Shown: positions 7,403 through 14,869 of the stretch, one piece after another
How positions within the stretch are numbered: the stretch's first letter is position 1
Layout of the letters: each line of letters opens with the position of its first letter
Source: Flavobacteriales bacterium
GTDB taxonomy: Bacteria; Bacteroidota; Bacteroidia; Flavobacteriales; BACL11
Direction: 5' to 3'
Length of the DNA stretch: 15,515 nucleotides
NCBI GenBank assembly: GCA_018675825.1
Contig: JABGXK010000154.1
Coordinates: 1-15,515 of the forward strand
The notes under the pieces: model-generated
Seen by the model: only the letters and a program-made list of their open reading frames with translations
What the model was told of the DNA's origin: nothing
Database searches by the model: none
Made by a program: the position numbers and the translations under genes

Positions 7403-7999
7403 TTATTCTTCAATAAAGTTACCTTCATTCCACTCACCTTTGATTGTATCTTTATCTAAGGTAATAAACATACCTTCTCCATGCATTTTATCATACTCCC
7501 ATCCTCCTTGGTATACATTACCAAGAAAAGAAGTATAAGTTCCTATACCATGCATCATATTATCTTTATTCTCACCTTCATATATATCTCCAGTAGAAGA
7601 TGTATAAACTCCTACACCATTTCTAATACCATCTTTAAATTCTCCCTTATAGACAGTTCCATTAGCAAATAAAAAAGTTCCATTTCCATTAAAGGAACCT
7701 TCAATAAATTCACCAACATACTTATTACCATTAGTGTAAGAATAAGTTCCATTTCCATTTGGCCTATTATCTTTAACTTCTCCTATATATTCATCTCCAT
7801 TAATATAAGTATAAGATCCTTGAATATTTTCTTTACCATCAATAAATTCTCCAATATATATATCACCATTAGCATATATATATGTGCCTAATCCTGAATA
7901 TCCATCCAATCTCATTTTTTCACTTATTTCTTTATTAATATTATCTTGACAAGAGAAAAATATTGATAAATAGAGTAAAATAAAAATATATTTCTTCAT
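7403..7999 (-). CDS. MORN-repeat lipoprotein (seven exact 23-residue repeats)
   Basis: The product is 198 residues. The N-terminus 'MKKYIFILLYLSIFFSC' is a lipoprotein signal with C17 after serine, so the mature protein is probably lipid-anchored. From residue 38 to the last residue the protein is exactly seven 23-residue units of the form GxYxYxNGDxYxGExxDGxxxGx, the MORN repeat, with no spare residues at the end. MORN repeats form a beta-strand solenoid and often act as scaffolds or bind lipids or proteins; in Bacteroidota such lipoproteins are common and mostly uncharacterised. The last repeat is the most divergent ('GMFITLDKDTIKGEWNEG'). It starts 13 bases after the stop of the J-like gene, so the two are probably co-transcribed. 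Confidence 0.88.
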   Translation of the reverse strand: MKKYIFILLYLSIFFSCQDNINKEISEKMRLDGYSGLGTYIYANGDIYIGEFIDGKENIQGSYTYINGDEYIGEVKDNRPNGNGTYSYTNGNKYVGEFIEGSFNGNGTFLFANGTVYKGEFKDGIRNGVGVYTSSTGDIYEGENKDNMMHGIGTYTSFLGNVYQGGWEYDKMHGEGMFITLDKDTIKGEWNEGNFIEE

Positions 8000-8012
8000 T
8001 AATATAAAATAG

Positions 8013-8630
8013 TTAATTGTTTGCCATAATTACAATGAAGAAAAGCAACCATATTACAAATAAAGAAATACCGATTTTAGCACAAATTCTCCCAGCTCTA
8101 AGATTTCCAGCATCTGAATATCTTTCTGGATCCTCTTTTAAAAGTTGATTGTCTTTTGAAGAAACCGCAAGAGTAACTATTCCCATTATCAGACCTGTAA
8201 CACCATAACAAAGTCCTCCTAAAATAGATAAAATTCCACATATTAAAGCTGCAGTTGCAGTTGATAATTGTTTTCTTTTTATTTGATTTTTCCAGGAACC
8301 TACTAAAGAACAACCACAACCCATACAAACAACAGCCTCATTATGAACCTTATTGCCACATTTCTCGCAAATTTTAGTTTCTATATCAGTATCTTCACTG
8401 ACTTCTTGATCCTCATCCTTAGCTTCTTGAGGTTCTTCTTTCTTAGTTAAATTTAAAGAAATTTGCTTATATGCTTCACGTAATTTCTCTTGTTCTGTCG
8501 TAAAAAAATCTTTTAAATCTGCTGATTGTTTATTGGGATCAAATTCAATTAATAATTTATTAAACCTTATTGTGACTTCTTCTAAAGTTGATTCTTCATT
8601 TACACCTAATATTTTATAGTATTCTTGCAT
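8013..8630 (-). CDS. Degenerate J-domain / zinc-ribbon / CCC-motif membrane protein
   Basis: The product is 205 residues with three parts. Residues 1-60 resemble a J domain ('YYKILGVNEESTLEEV', later 'LREAYKQI'), but the catalytic HPD reads D31-P32-N33, so stimulation of Hsp70 ATPase is unlikely. Residues 65-84 are an acidic linker. C88, C91, C102 and C105 (CxxC-10-CxxC) form a zinc ribbon. Residues about 124-203 contain two hydrophobic segments around 'PERYSDAGNLRAGRICA', closely matching the standalone membrane protein at 12148-12456. It is probably an inner-membrane protein with its N-terminal part in the cytoplasm. A near-consensus -7 box (TTACTTTG, 8653-8660 on the minus strand) precedes it. 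It probably forms an operon with the MORN lipoprotein. Function unknown. Confidence 0.82.
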   Translation of the reverse strand: MQEYYKILGVNEESTLEEVTIRFNKLLIEFDPNKQSADLKDFFTTEQEKLREAYKQISLNLTKKEEPQEAKDEDQEVSEDTDIETKICEKCGNKVHNEAVVCMGCGCSLVGSWKNQIKRKQLSTATAALICGILSILGGLCYGVTGLIMGIVTLAVSSKDNQLLKEDPERYSDAGNLRAGRICAKIGISLFVIWLLFFIVIMANN

Positions 8631-8767
8631 AATAAATTAATTGAAAATTTTCAAAGTAAATTTACGTAAAATAATAAGAAAGCTATTAGTAAAAATTAAA
8701 AATATAAACCATATATAACAGATCTAAACATAATAAATTATTATTTTTTTTTAATTAGCTAGACTAC

Positions 8768-9769
8768 TTATTCTAATACGATATTCTTCTCAACAGTTCC
8801 ATCATCATAGATAAAAAGGAGATATTTATTTAGAATTTCTTTTGTTTCTCTGCCAAATATATCAGTCATTTTTAAAAGTTTCTTTTCAGACCCTGTATTA
8901 AACGAAGATATATTAACACTAGTATTATTACATAAAATATTTGTGGTATAAGAAGAAGATGTGTTAGGGATAAGAGTTAAAATAGGGCAATAACAACTAT
9001 CATCTAATAAAAAATTTTGTAACCAAGAAATTACTCTTACACCAACCTCTCCATTACCTGCATTAGGACCACTAAAAATATCATGCGAACCTAAAGCAAC
9101 TTCATATTTAAGCTTCATAGTTGTATTTGGCAATAAATTATAATGGACATCTGCATGAATGAATGGTGGAGCAATAAGATCTAATTCACCGCTAATAATA
9201 ATTACTGGGACACTATGATTTAAATCTGAAGAAGTTGGATTTTCTAACCATGGATATAAAGAAATAATAGCTTTAACATTAGGGTCTATATCCGGTACTA
9301 ACATTGCTCCTCCACCTCCTTTTGAAAACCCACCAACAGCAATAGATAATGTGTCTATAGAGCCATATAAAGGAGATCCTATTCTTTCATTCTCTGCCTT
9401 TAAGGAGACTATTGCATCTAATAATGCATCTCTTCTTTGAATATGAGTATCAGTTAGTGCATTGGTACCAATTGTCATAGTAATTATACCATGGGATGCA
9501 AAAAAAACACCCCAATTTTGAATGGTAAATTCTGAATTCATAAATCCAGGAACCATAACAATACTAGGAAAATTACCTATATGATCAGGGTAGAATATAG
9601 TCCCTCCATTATAACCAGGACCATTACGTATACCTAAACTCTCATCAATAGTATTAACTATAAATGGTCCTGGATTAGTAATAGATTCTAATAATAATGA
9701 ATCACAAGCTTGTCCAAAGCTAATAAGAGGCAATAAAAATAATACGAATAGAGACTTTTTACTTATCAA
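8768..9769 (-). CDS. Secreted alpha/beta hydrolase, PETase/cutinase-like, with T9SS-type tail
   Basis: The product is 333 residues, with a signal peptide ('LFVLFLLPLISFGQA', 7-21). The core (about 55-260) matches PETase/cutinase-type polyester hydrolases: 'VPGF' (73-76), 'WGVFFASHG' (86-94), 'GSPLYGSIDT' (131-140), nucleophile elbow GFSKG with S149 followed by GGGG, D197 in 'SGELDLIAP' and H229 in 'GSHD'. Spacing agrees with IsPETase S160/D206/H237; W174 matches its W185, F76 its Y87. The cysteines of its active-site disulfide are absent. The last ~38 residues ('DIFGRET...FIYDDGTVEKNIVLE') look like a variant T9SS sorting tail, implying export to the cell surface. Likely substrates are esters, perhaps polyesters; plastic cleavage is not shown. 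The start is TTG 9769: no in-frame ATG lies between the upstream stop (9782-9784) and the signal peptide. Confidence 0.83.
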   Translation of the reverse strand: MISKKSLFVLFLLPLISFGQACDSLLLESITNPGPFIVNTIDESLGIRNGPGYNGGTIFYPDHIGNFPSIVMVPGFMNSEFTIQNWGVFFASHGIITMTIGTNALTDTHIQRRDALLDAIVSLKAENERIGSPLYGSIDTLSIAVGGFSKGGGGAMLVPDIDPNVKAIISLYPWLENPTSSDLNHSVPVIIISGELDLIAPPFIHADVHYNLLPNTTMKLKYEVALGSHDIFSGPNAGNGEVGVRVISWLQNFLLDDSCYCPILTLIPNTSSSYTTNILCNNTSVNISSFNTGSEKKLLKMTDIFGRETKEILNKYLLFIYDDGTVEKNIVLE

Positions 9770-9781
9770 TGATAATTTTAT

Positions 9782-10330
9782 TTATAAGTTTTTTTGCTCA
9801 ATTAATTGACCAGTTTGATCATAAGTTTTCCATAAACCAACACCCTTATTGTTTTTAATCGTACCTATAGATTTTAATTGGCCATTTTCATAATACGATT
9901 TACACAAACCATCATCCATTCCATTTTTCATACCTCCCTCAAAACTTAATTTCCCATTTTTATAATACAATTTAACATAACCATCTCCTTCTTCTATAAT
10001 GTTAACTTCTCTTTGTATTTTTCCATCCTCATAATAATACTTCCATAATCCAACTATTTTACTATCTAATAATTTACCTTCAGCTCGCAATTGACCATTT
10101 TTCCAATATTCTTTCCATAATCCTTGTTGTAGTCCTTTAGTATCATAATTTCCCTGAAATTGCAATTCTCCACTGTTTGGGTAATAAAAGTCCTGTATTT
10201 TATCCCATGCCATTTCCTTTTCTTCAATCAAATTAACTTCATTTATTAACTGTTCTTGTTCTGAATTTTTTGTTGAATTACAACAAAAAATTAGAGGTAA
10301 GAAAAGTAATAGTAAAATTATTTTTTTCAT
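9782..10330 (-). CDS. MORN_2 / YwqK-like repeat lipoprotein
   Basis: The product is 182 residues. 'MKKIILLLLFLPLIFCC' is an export signal with two cysteines at 16-17, probably a lipoprotein signal, although phenylalanine before C16 is atypical. Residues about 54-180 hold four to five repeats of the pattern GxWKxYxxNGxLxxEGxxxxGxxxG ('GLWKEYWKNGQLRAEG', 'GLWKYYYEDGKIQRE', 'GYVKLYYKNGKLSFEG', 'GLCKSYYENGQLKSIG', 'GLWKTYDQTGQL'), the MORN_2/YwqK repeat common in Bacteroidota. Some YwqK relatives are annotated as antitoxins, but nothing toxin-like is adjacent. The next gene, the hydrolase, starts 12 bases downstream, so this is probably the first gene of a two-gene unit. A perfect -7 box lies at 10359-10366. 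Confidence 0.85.
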   Translation of the reverse strand: MKKIILLLLFLPLIFCCNSTKNSEQEQLINEVNLIEEKEMAWDKIQDFYYPNSGELQFQGNYDTKGLQQGLWKEYWKNGQLRAEGKLLDSKIVGLWKYYYEDGKIQREVNIIEEGDGYVKLYYKNGKLSFEGGMKNGMDDGLCKSYYENGQLKSIGTIKNNKGVGLWKTYDQTGQLIEQKNL

Positions 10331-10358
10331 ATTTCTTTAATTTTAGATATAATAAAAC

Positions 10359-10366
10359 CAAACTTA
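10359..10366 (-). promoter_or_regulatory. Candidate -7 box for the YwqK-like / hydrolase operon
   Basis: Read on the minus strand the bases are TAAGTTTG, an exact match to TAnnTTTG, 28 bases upstream of the ATG at 10330. A matching -33 element is not evident. Confidence 0.4.
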
Positions 10367-10516
10367 ACAAATTATAAAATAAAAATACTTTATTAGAATT
10401 AGTATTATGAAAAACATTAAAATAATTTGGATTAAGTTATCTTCATTATATAGTTATGAGCTGTAATATATTTATATTCTCCTCTAAGTATTATTATCAG
10501 CTATCTGAAAATACAT

Positions 10517-10524
10517 TAAATTTG
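10517..10524 (+). promoter_or_regulatory. Candidate -7 box for the rhlE operon
   Basis: TAAATTTG matches TAnnTTTG exactly and ends 20 bases before the helicase ATG at 10545, giving a leader of roughly 15 bases. No clear -33 TTG is seen. The 214-base gap 10331-10544 holds only this box, its minus-strand counterpart at 10359-10366, and AT-rich filler. Confidence 0.4.
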
Positions 10525-10544
10525 TAGCAATTAATAGATAACTT

Positions 10545-11780
10545 ATGAAATTTGAAGACTTTAATTTACATATTTCCTTAATAAAATCAATTAATGAATT
10601 AAAGTACACCTCTCCTACATCTATTCAGGAGAAAGCAATTCCTATAATTCTAAAAAAGAATGATGTACTCGGTAGTGCACAAACAGGCACAGGTAAAACA
10701 GCTGCATTTGCTCTGCCAATTTTACATCATCTAATAAATGAAAGAAATAATAAAGATCAAAAAATAATAAGAACTTTAGTTATTACACCTACAAGAGAAC
10801 TTGCAATACAAATTGCTGAAAACTTTACAAGCTATTCAAAATATAATAATATTACAAATACTGTCATTTTTGGTGGTGTAAAGCAAGGGATACAAACCGA
10901 TGCTCTAAAAAGTGGTGTAGATATATTGGTAGCCACTCCGGGAAGATTGTTAGATTTAATGGGACAGGGATATATTTCATTAAAAAATATTGGTTATTTT
11001 GTTTTAGATGAAGCAGATAGAATGCTAGATATGGGATTCATCAATGATATTAAGAAGGTATTAGATAAGTTGCCAAAAAAAAGACAATCTTTATTTTTCT
11101 CAGCAACCATGCCAAAGAATATTATAGGTTTTTCTAATAAAATCTTGCAAAATCCTCAGAAAGTAATCGCTCATAAAACTTCTACTACAGCTGACACCAT
11201 AAATCAATTTATTTACTTTACAAATAAGAGCGATAAGAAAGAATTACTATTACATATCTTAAAGAATAAAAATATTAATCAGATTCTAATATTTTCTAGA
11301 ACAAAACATGGCGCTGATAGAATAGTTCGTAACTTAAAAAAGAAGAATGTTGATGCAGCAGCAATTCATGGCGATAAATCACAAAACCAAAGACAAAAAA
11401 TATTAAATGACTTTAAAATCAATAAATTAAAAGCATTAGTAGCAACAGATATCGCAGCTAGGGGGATTGACATTGAAAAATTAAATTATGTTCTTAATTA
11501 TGATATTCCTAATGAAGCCGAAACATATGTTCACAGAATAGGAAGATGTGGTAGAGCAGGAAATAAAGGAATTGCAATCTCAATTTGTGAACCCGAAGAA
11601 AACACATACGTTAAAGAAATTGAGAAACTAATAAATAAAAAAATAAAATTAGCTGCAAATAATCCTTTTCTGCAAACTGATAGACCAATGAACACACAAC
11701 AGAAAAAAGATTTTGAGAAAGAAAAAAACAGAAAAAAACAAGAATACTTTAATAATAGAAAAAGAAGAAAAAAAAGATGA
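10545..11780 (+). CDS. rhlE: DEAD-box ATP-dependent RNA helicase, RhlE type
   Basis: The product is 411 residues with the full motif set: Q motif 'SPTSIQEKAIP' (23-33), Walker A AQTGTGKT (45-52), PTRELA (82-87), TPGR (131-134), DEAD (155-158), SAT (186-188), 'ATDIAARGID' (300-309) and 'HRIGRCGRAG' (330-339). Two RecA-like domains are followed by a lysine/arginine-rich tail ('NRKRRKKR' at the end), typical of the RhlE branch, where the basic tail aids RNA binding. It acts in the cytoplasm in RNA remodelling, probably ribosome assembly or RNA decay, by family knowledge. Motif VI has cysteine where HRIGRTGR is usual, a mild variation. The stop overlaps the next start by 4 bases (ATGA at 11777), so the two genes are translationally coupled. 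Confidence 0.93.
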   Translation: MKFEDFNLHISLIKSINELKYTSPTSIQEKAIPIILKKNDVLGSAQTGTGKTAAFALPILHHLINERNNKDQKIIRTLVITPTRELAIQIAENFTSYSKYNNITNTVIFGGVKQGIQTDALKSGVDILVATPGRLLDLMGQGYISLKNIGYFVLDEADRMLDMGFINDIKKVLDKLPKKRQSLFFSATMPKNIIGFSNKILQNPQKVIAHKTSTTADTINQFIYFTNKSDKKELLLHILKNKNINQILIFSRTKHGADRIVRNLKKKNVDAAAIHGDKSQNQRQKILNDFKINKLKALVATDIAARGIDIEKLNYVLNYDIPNEAETYVHRIGRCGRAGNKGIAISICEPEENTYVKEIEKLINKKIKLAANNPFLQTDRPMNTQQKKDFEKEKNRKKQEYFNNRKRRKKR

Positions 11781-12061
11781 TTGAATTCCTACAAAACAAT
11801 ATGATGAAATGTTTCTGGGTAGAAACCTTTAATATTGAATGTTTTGGATGTGGTTTTCAAAGGTCAATAATCTTTTTATTACAAGGAGACCTAAAAAATT
11901 CTTTAATAACATATCCCGCATTAATACCAATAATAATATTAATATTATATCTAATCCTACACTTAATATTCAAATTTAAGAACGGTCACAAATGGTTAGT
12001 ATTAATTTTTATAATTTCTGTGTCAATAATGATAATTAATTTTCTAATCAAAATATTTTAA
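11777..12061 (+). CDS. DUF2752 family small membrane protein
   Basis: The product is 94 residues. 'CFGCGFQRS' (22-30) matches the CxGCGxxR motif of DUF2752, followed by two hydrophobic segments (about 45-63 and 73-93). Family members are small inner-membrane proteins of unknown function, common in Bacteroidota and Actinobacteria. It overlaps the helicase by 4 bases (ATGA), so it is expressed with it. A 7-base stem (12062-12078) directly follows the stop but is not followed by a T run. Confidence 0.82.
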   Translation: MIEFLQNNMMKCFWVETFNIECFGCGFQRSIIFLLQGDLKNSLITYPALIPIIILILYLILHLIFKFKNGHKWLVLIFIISVSIMIINFLIKIF

Positions 12062-12147
12062 TTTCTATTAAATAGAAAAAAATTAATTTATCTACCAATT
12101 AAGTTTATTTTACTATTATTTGTATCTTTAGCAAAAAAATAAATTAT

Positions 12148-12456
12148 ATGGAAAATCAATTACAACAAAAATTACCAAATGCAGTAGCAACATTAATATT
12201 AGGAATCTTATCTATTTTAGGAAGCTGCTGTTATGGTATTCCAGGTCTTATATTGGCAATTATTGCTCTTATAATCTCTGCAAATTCAAATAAACTTTTA
12301 AAAGCAAATCCTGAAGGCTATTCAGATGCTGGAAATCATAAAGCAGGAAGAATTTGTGCTTTTATTGGTTTAGGAATATCAGCATTATATTTTGTGTTCT
12401 TTATTGTCTATGTGGTTATCCTAGGAGCTGCAATGTCAGACATCTATAATTTTTAA
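12148..12456 (+). CDS. CCC-motif small membrane protein
   Basis: The product is 102 residues with two membrane segments (about 12-44 and 68-94) joined by 'NPEGYSDAGNHKAGRICA' (54-71). 'GSCCYGIPGLI' (25-35) corresponds to the cysteine-rich loop of the flavobacterial 'CCC motif membrane protein' family, here with two cysteines rather than three. The same module forms the C-terminus of the J-like protein at 8013-8630, so the two are paralogues. Function unknown; a membrane-embedded accessory or stress protein is possible but not shown. A long hairpin starts 11 bases after the stop. Confidence 0.82.
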   Translation: MENQLQQKLPNAVATLILGILSILGSCCYGIPGLILAIIALIISANSNKLLKANPEGYSDAGNHKAGRICAFIGLGISALYFVFFIVYVVILGAAMSDIYNF

Positions 12457-12467
12457 ATATAGATAGC

Positions 12468-12544
12468 ACTAAATTAAGAAGTTATTATTTAAAATTCATA
12501 CTTAATCTCTTATAGATTAAGTATGAATTTTATATTAATTTAGT
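12468..12544. terminator. Nested hairpin, probable terminator
   Basis: The inner stem is perfect over 18 bases (12491-12508 with 12514-12531, extendable by the 12490/12532 pair) around a CTTAT loop. An outer pair of perfect 10-base arms, ACTAAATTAA (12468-12477) and TTAATTTAGT (12535-12544), encloses it. The right arm of the inner stem ends in TTTT and AT-rich sequence follows, so it can end transcription of the helicase operon. Because the left arm begins with AAAA, it can also work from the other side. It is much longer than a minimal terminator and might have another role in RNA stability. Confidence 0.65.
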
Positions 12545-12575
12545 ATTCGAGTTAATTAATTTGATAATAAAATAG

Positions 12576-12869
12576 ATGTCTGAAGAACTAAAAAATCCAG
12601 AGCAAAATAATAATAATCAAACAATTAATATTCAAGCAGAGAATAAATCTAATGGAATGGGAGTAGCAGGATTTATTCTTGCTTTACTTGGATTATTTTT
12701 AGGATGGATACCTTTTGTTGGTTGGATTATAGGTTTCTTAGGCTTATTATTTTCTTTTATTGGTGTATTTAAATCTCCTAAAGGATTAGCAATTGCAGGT
12801 TTAATTATTTCTATAATATCATTATTTTTTCTAATCTTTTTTTATGGAGTTTTAATTGCTGCTAGTTAA
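12576..12869 (+). CDS. Small membrane protein, DUF4190-like
   Basis: The product is 97 residues: a hydrophilic, asparagine-rich N-terminus (1-26), then hydrophobic segments at about 28-43, 46-65 and 71-96 with glycine-rich repeats ('GVAGFILALLGLFLGWIP', 'FVGWIIGFLGLLFS', 'KGLAIAGLIIS'). The arrangement resembles DUF4190 proteins of Bacteroidota and Firmicutes, small integral membrane proteins without assigned function. It lies after a hairpin and is probably transcribed from its own promoter; a near-consensus -7 box (TTAATTTG) precedes it. It is followed by an inverted repeat, TTTCTAAA (12872-12879) and TTTAGAAA (12893-12900), too weak to call a terminator. Confidence 0.78.
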   Translation: MSEELKNPEQNNNNQTINIQAENKSNGMGVAGFILALLGLFLGWIPFVGWIIGFLGLLFSFIGVFKSPKGLAIAGLIISIISLFFLIFFYGVLIAAS

Positions 12870-12943
12870 AGTTTCTAAAAATTAGAGTTAGATTTAGAAA
12901 ATCTCAGAAATAATAATTTAAAATAAGTCAATAAAATTAAGAC

Positions 12944-13045
12944 TTAGTCTATAATTATTTTCTGCTCTACTTTTCCATCACTATATATATAAAACAAGGG
13001 ACAATTATTCATTTGATTTGTTTCCCTTACTAAAATATCAAAAAC
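12944..13045 (-). pseudogene. Relic of a T9SS-type C-terminal sorting tail
   Basis: On the minus strand an open stretch of 33 codons ends at TAA (12944-12946) and reads 'VFDILVRETN', then 'PLFYIYSDGKVEQKIIID'. It matches the tail of the secreted hydrolase at 8768 position for position, without gaps, at 14 of 33 residues, including DI, RET, IY, DG, VE. A stop (13046-13048) lies just upstream in frame and the ABC exporter starts there on the other strand, so the rest of the original gene is gone. The glycine of the usual 'GRE' is replaced by valine. It explains most of the 187-base gap 12870-13056. It is either a remnant of a deleted secreted-protein gene or a tail cassette displaced by rearrangement. 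Confidence 0.7.
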
Positions 13046-13056
13046 TTATTTCATAC

Positions 13057-14793
13057 ATGAAAAAAAGGAAAACAACAGTTATTAAGGCATTTAAAGAATT
13101 TATTTGGCCTAGAAAAAGAATTATAGCAGTTGGCTTGATACTTATTGTAATTAGCAGGTTATCAAGCTTAGTTCTTCCTTTAAAAAGTAAAGAATTATTA
13201 GATGATATTATTCCAAATAAAGATTTTGACGGTTTAGTTTCTATGATATTAATTGTTATAGCAGCAATCTTAATTCAAGCTTTATCATCCTTTGCATTAA
13301 CACGATTATTAAGTGTTGAAGCACAATTATTAATTTCTAAATTAAGAGCCAAAGTTCAAAAAAAAGTACTCTCATTACCTATTTCATATTTTGACAATAA
13401 TAAATCTGGCTCTTTAGTTTCAAGAATAATGCGAGATGTTGAGGGTGTTCGAAATCTAGTTGGAACAGGACTAGTTCAATTATTTGGAGGAACAGTAACT
13501 GCGATTATTTCTTTTTTTCTATTACTTGATATAAGCGTTAAAATGACCTTATTAGTTCTTGCACCAATCTTGCTATTTGCTATTATTGCACTTAAAGCTT
13601 TTAAATATATTCGCCCCATATTTAGAAAAAGAGGTGTGATAAATGCTGAGGTTACTGGAAGATTAACAGAAACAATGAATGGTGTACGTGTTATTAAAGG
13701 ATTTAATGCTGAAGAACAAGAAAATATAGGTTTTGAAAAGGGAGTAGATCGTTTATTTCAAAATGTTAAGAAAAGTTTAACAGCAACAGCTATTATTACT
13801 AGCTCATCTGCATTTCTTTTAGGTTTAGCATCAGTAGGGATTATGGGAATGGGAGGTGTTATGATAATTGAAGGGACTCTAACCACAGGTGATTTCTTAT
13901 CATTTACATTATTACTTGGTTTCATGATTGCTCCTATAGTTCAGATGAGTAATATTGGAAGTCAACTTACTGAGGCCTTTGCTGGATTAGATCGAACAGA
14001 AGAACTCATGAATATAGAATCTGAGGCTAATGATAATCTAAGAACCATTGAATTAAATAAAATTATTGGTGATGTAGAATTTAAAGATGTTTCCTTTTCT
14101 TATGAAAAAGGAAAAGAAGTAGTTCATAATATAAGTTTTAGAGCAAAAAGAGGAACTGTAACTGCTTTAGTAGGTTCCTCAGGATCTGGAAAATCAACTA
14201 TTGCATCTTTAGTAGCTAGTTTTATTAATCCTGATTCAGGTATTGTGTTTATTGACAATCATGATATTACCCAAGTTAGCTTACATTCATTTAGAAGCCA
14301 GTTAGGAGTTGTTCTGCAAGATGATTTTTTATTTGAAGGAACAATAAGAGAAAATATCATGTTTCCAAGACCCAATGCAAATAACGATCAAGTTTTAAAA
14401 GCTGTATCTGCAGCTTATGTAGATGAGTTTACTGATCGTTTTTCTGATGGTTTAGATACTATAATAGGTGAAAGAGGAGTTAAACTCTCAGGTGGTCAAA
14501 GACAAAGAATTACAATTGCTAGAGCTATTTTAGCTGATCCAAAAGTATTAATATTAGATGAAGCAACTTCTAATTTAGATACCGAAAGTGAATCTCTAAT
14601 ACAAAAAAGTTTGGCCGAGCTGATGAAAGGTAGAACAACATTTGTTATTGCTCACCGCTTAAGTACTATTAAAAAAGCAAACCAAATATTAGTTATAGAA
14701 CATGGTAAAATTGCTGAAAAGGGAACGCATGATAAATTAATAAAGACTAAAGGAAGGTATTTTGACCTATTTACTTACCAGAGTAAAATATAA
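13057..14793 (+). CDS. ABC exporter, fused membrane and ATPase domains
   Basis: The product is 578 residues from ATG 13057. An in-frame TTG at 13018 would add 13 residues that fall in the relic of another gene, so it is rejected. Residues about 20-310 form a six-helix exporter membrane domain, including 'LSLPISYFDNNKSGSLVSRI' (a typical coupling region). The ATPase domain has Walker A GSSGSGKST (373-381), Q-loop 'VVLQDDFLFEGTIRENI', signature LSGGQ (from 477), Walker B VLILDEAT (497-504) and the H-loop 'AHRLS' with H533. It is an MsbA/multidrug-type half-transporter that works as a dimer in the inner membrane; lipid or drug export is possible, and the substrate cannot be told from sequence. 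No partner gene is adjacent, so a homodimer is likely. Confidence 0.93.
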   Translation: MKKRKTTVIKAFKEFIWPRKRIIAVGLILIVISRLSSLVLPLKSKELLDDIIPNKDFDGLVSMILIVIAAILIQALSSFALTRLLSVEAQLLISKLRAKVQKKVLSLPISYFDNNKSGSLVSRIMRDVEGVRNLVGTGLVQLFGGTVTAIISFFLLLDISVKMTLLVLAPILLFAIIALKAFKYIRPIFRKRGVINAEVTGRLTETMNGVRVIKGFNAEEQENIGFEKGVDRLFQNVKKSLTATAIITSSSAFLLGLASVGIMGMGGVMIIEGTLTTGDFLSFTLLLGFMIAPIVQMSNIGSQLTEAFAGLDRTEELMNIESEANDNLRTIELNKIIGDVEFKDVSFSYEKGKEVVHNISFRAKRGTVTALVGSSGSGKSTIASLVASFINPDSGIVFIDNHDITQVSLHSFRSQLGVVLQDDFLFEGTIRENIMFPRPNANNDQVLKAVSAAYVDEFTDRFSDGLDTIIGERGVKLSGGQRQRITIARAILADPKVLILDEATSNLDTESESLIQKSLAELMKGRTTFVIAHRLSTIKKANQILVIEHGKIAEKGTHDKLIKTKGRYFDLFTYQSKI

Positions 14794-14799
14794 AGCTAG

Positions 14800-14817
14800 A
14801 AAACTATTGAGTTTTTT
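14800..14817 (+). terminator. Weak hairpin after the ABC exporter
   Basis: AAAACT (14800-14805) and AGTTTT (14810-14815) pair around ATTG, followed by TT. It lies 7 bases after the stop of the exporter gene. The stem has only one G-C pair, so it is a marginal intrinsic terminator. Confidence 0.3.
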
Positions 14818-14869
14818 ACTATAAAATACTACTGATTTCTCTATAAGCTAAATCAAATAATTAATAAAT

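Noticed and set aside
7403..7888. 69-base tandem periodicity as a CRISPR-like or intergenic repeat
   Set aside because: It lies within the coding frame and is explained by MORN protein repeats.
9782..10330. YwqK-like protein as the antitoxin of a toxin-antitoxin pair
   Set aside because: The adjacent gene is a secreted hydrolase and no toxin-like gene is nearby; the family label alone is not evidence.
10407..10466. 19-codon ORF (MKNIKIIWIKLSS...) in the 214-base gap
   Set aside because: Short, AT-driven, no promoter placed for it and no recognisable product.
12062..12078. 7-base stem TTTCTAT/ATAGAAA after the DUF2752 gene
   Set aside because: No T run follows on the plus strand and there is one G-C pair, so it is not a convincing terminator.
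13018..13056. TTG start for the ABC exporter at 13018
   Set aside because: The extra 13 residues are the antisense reading of the sorting-tail relic; ATG 13057 starts a normal exporter N-terminus.
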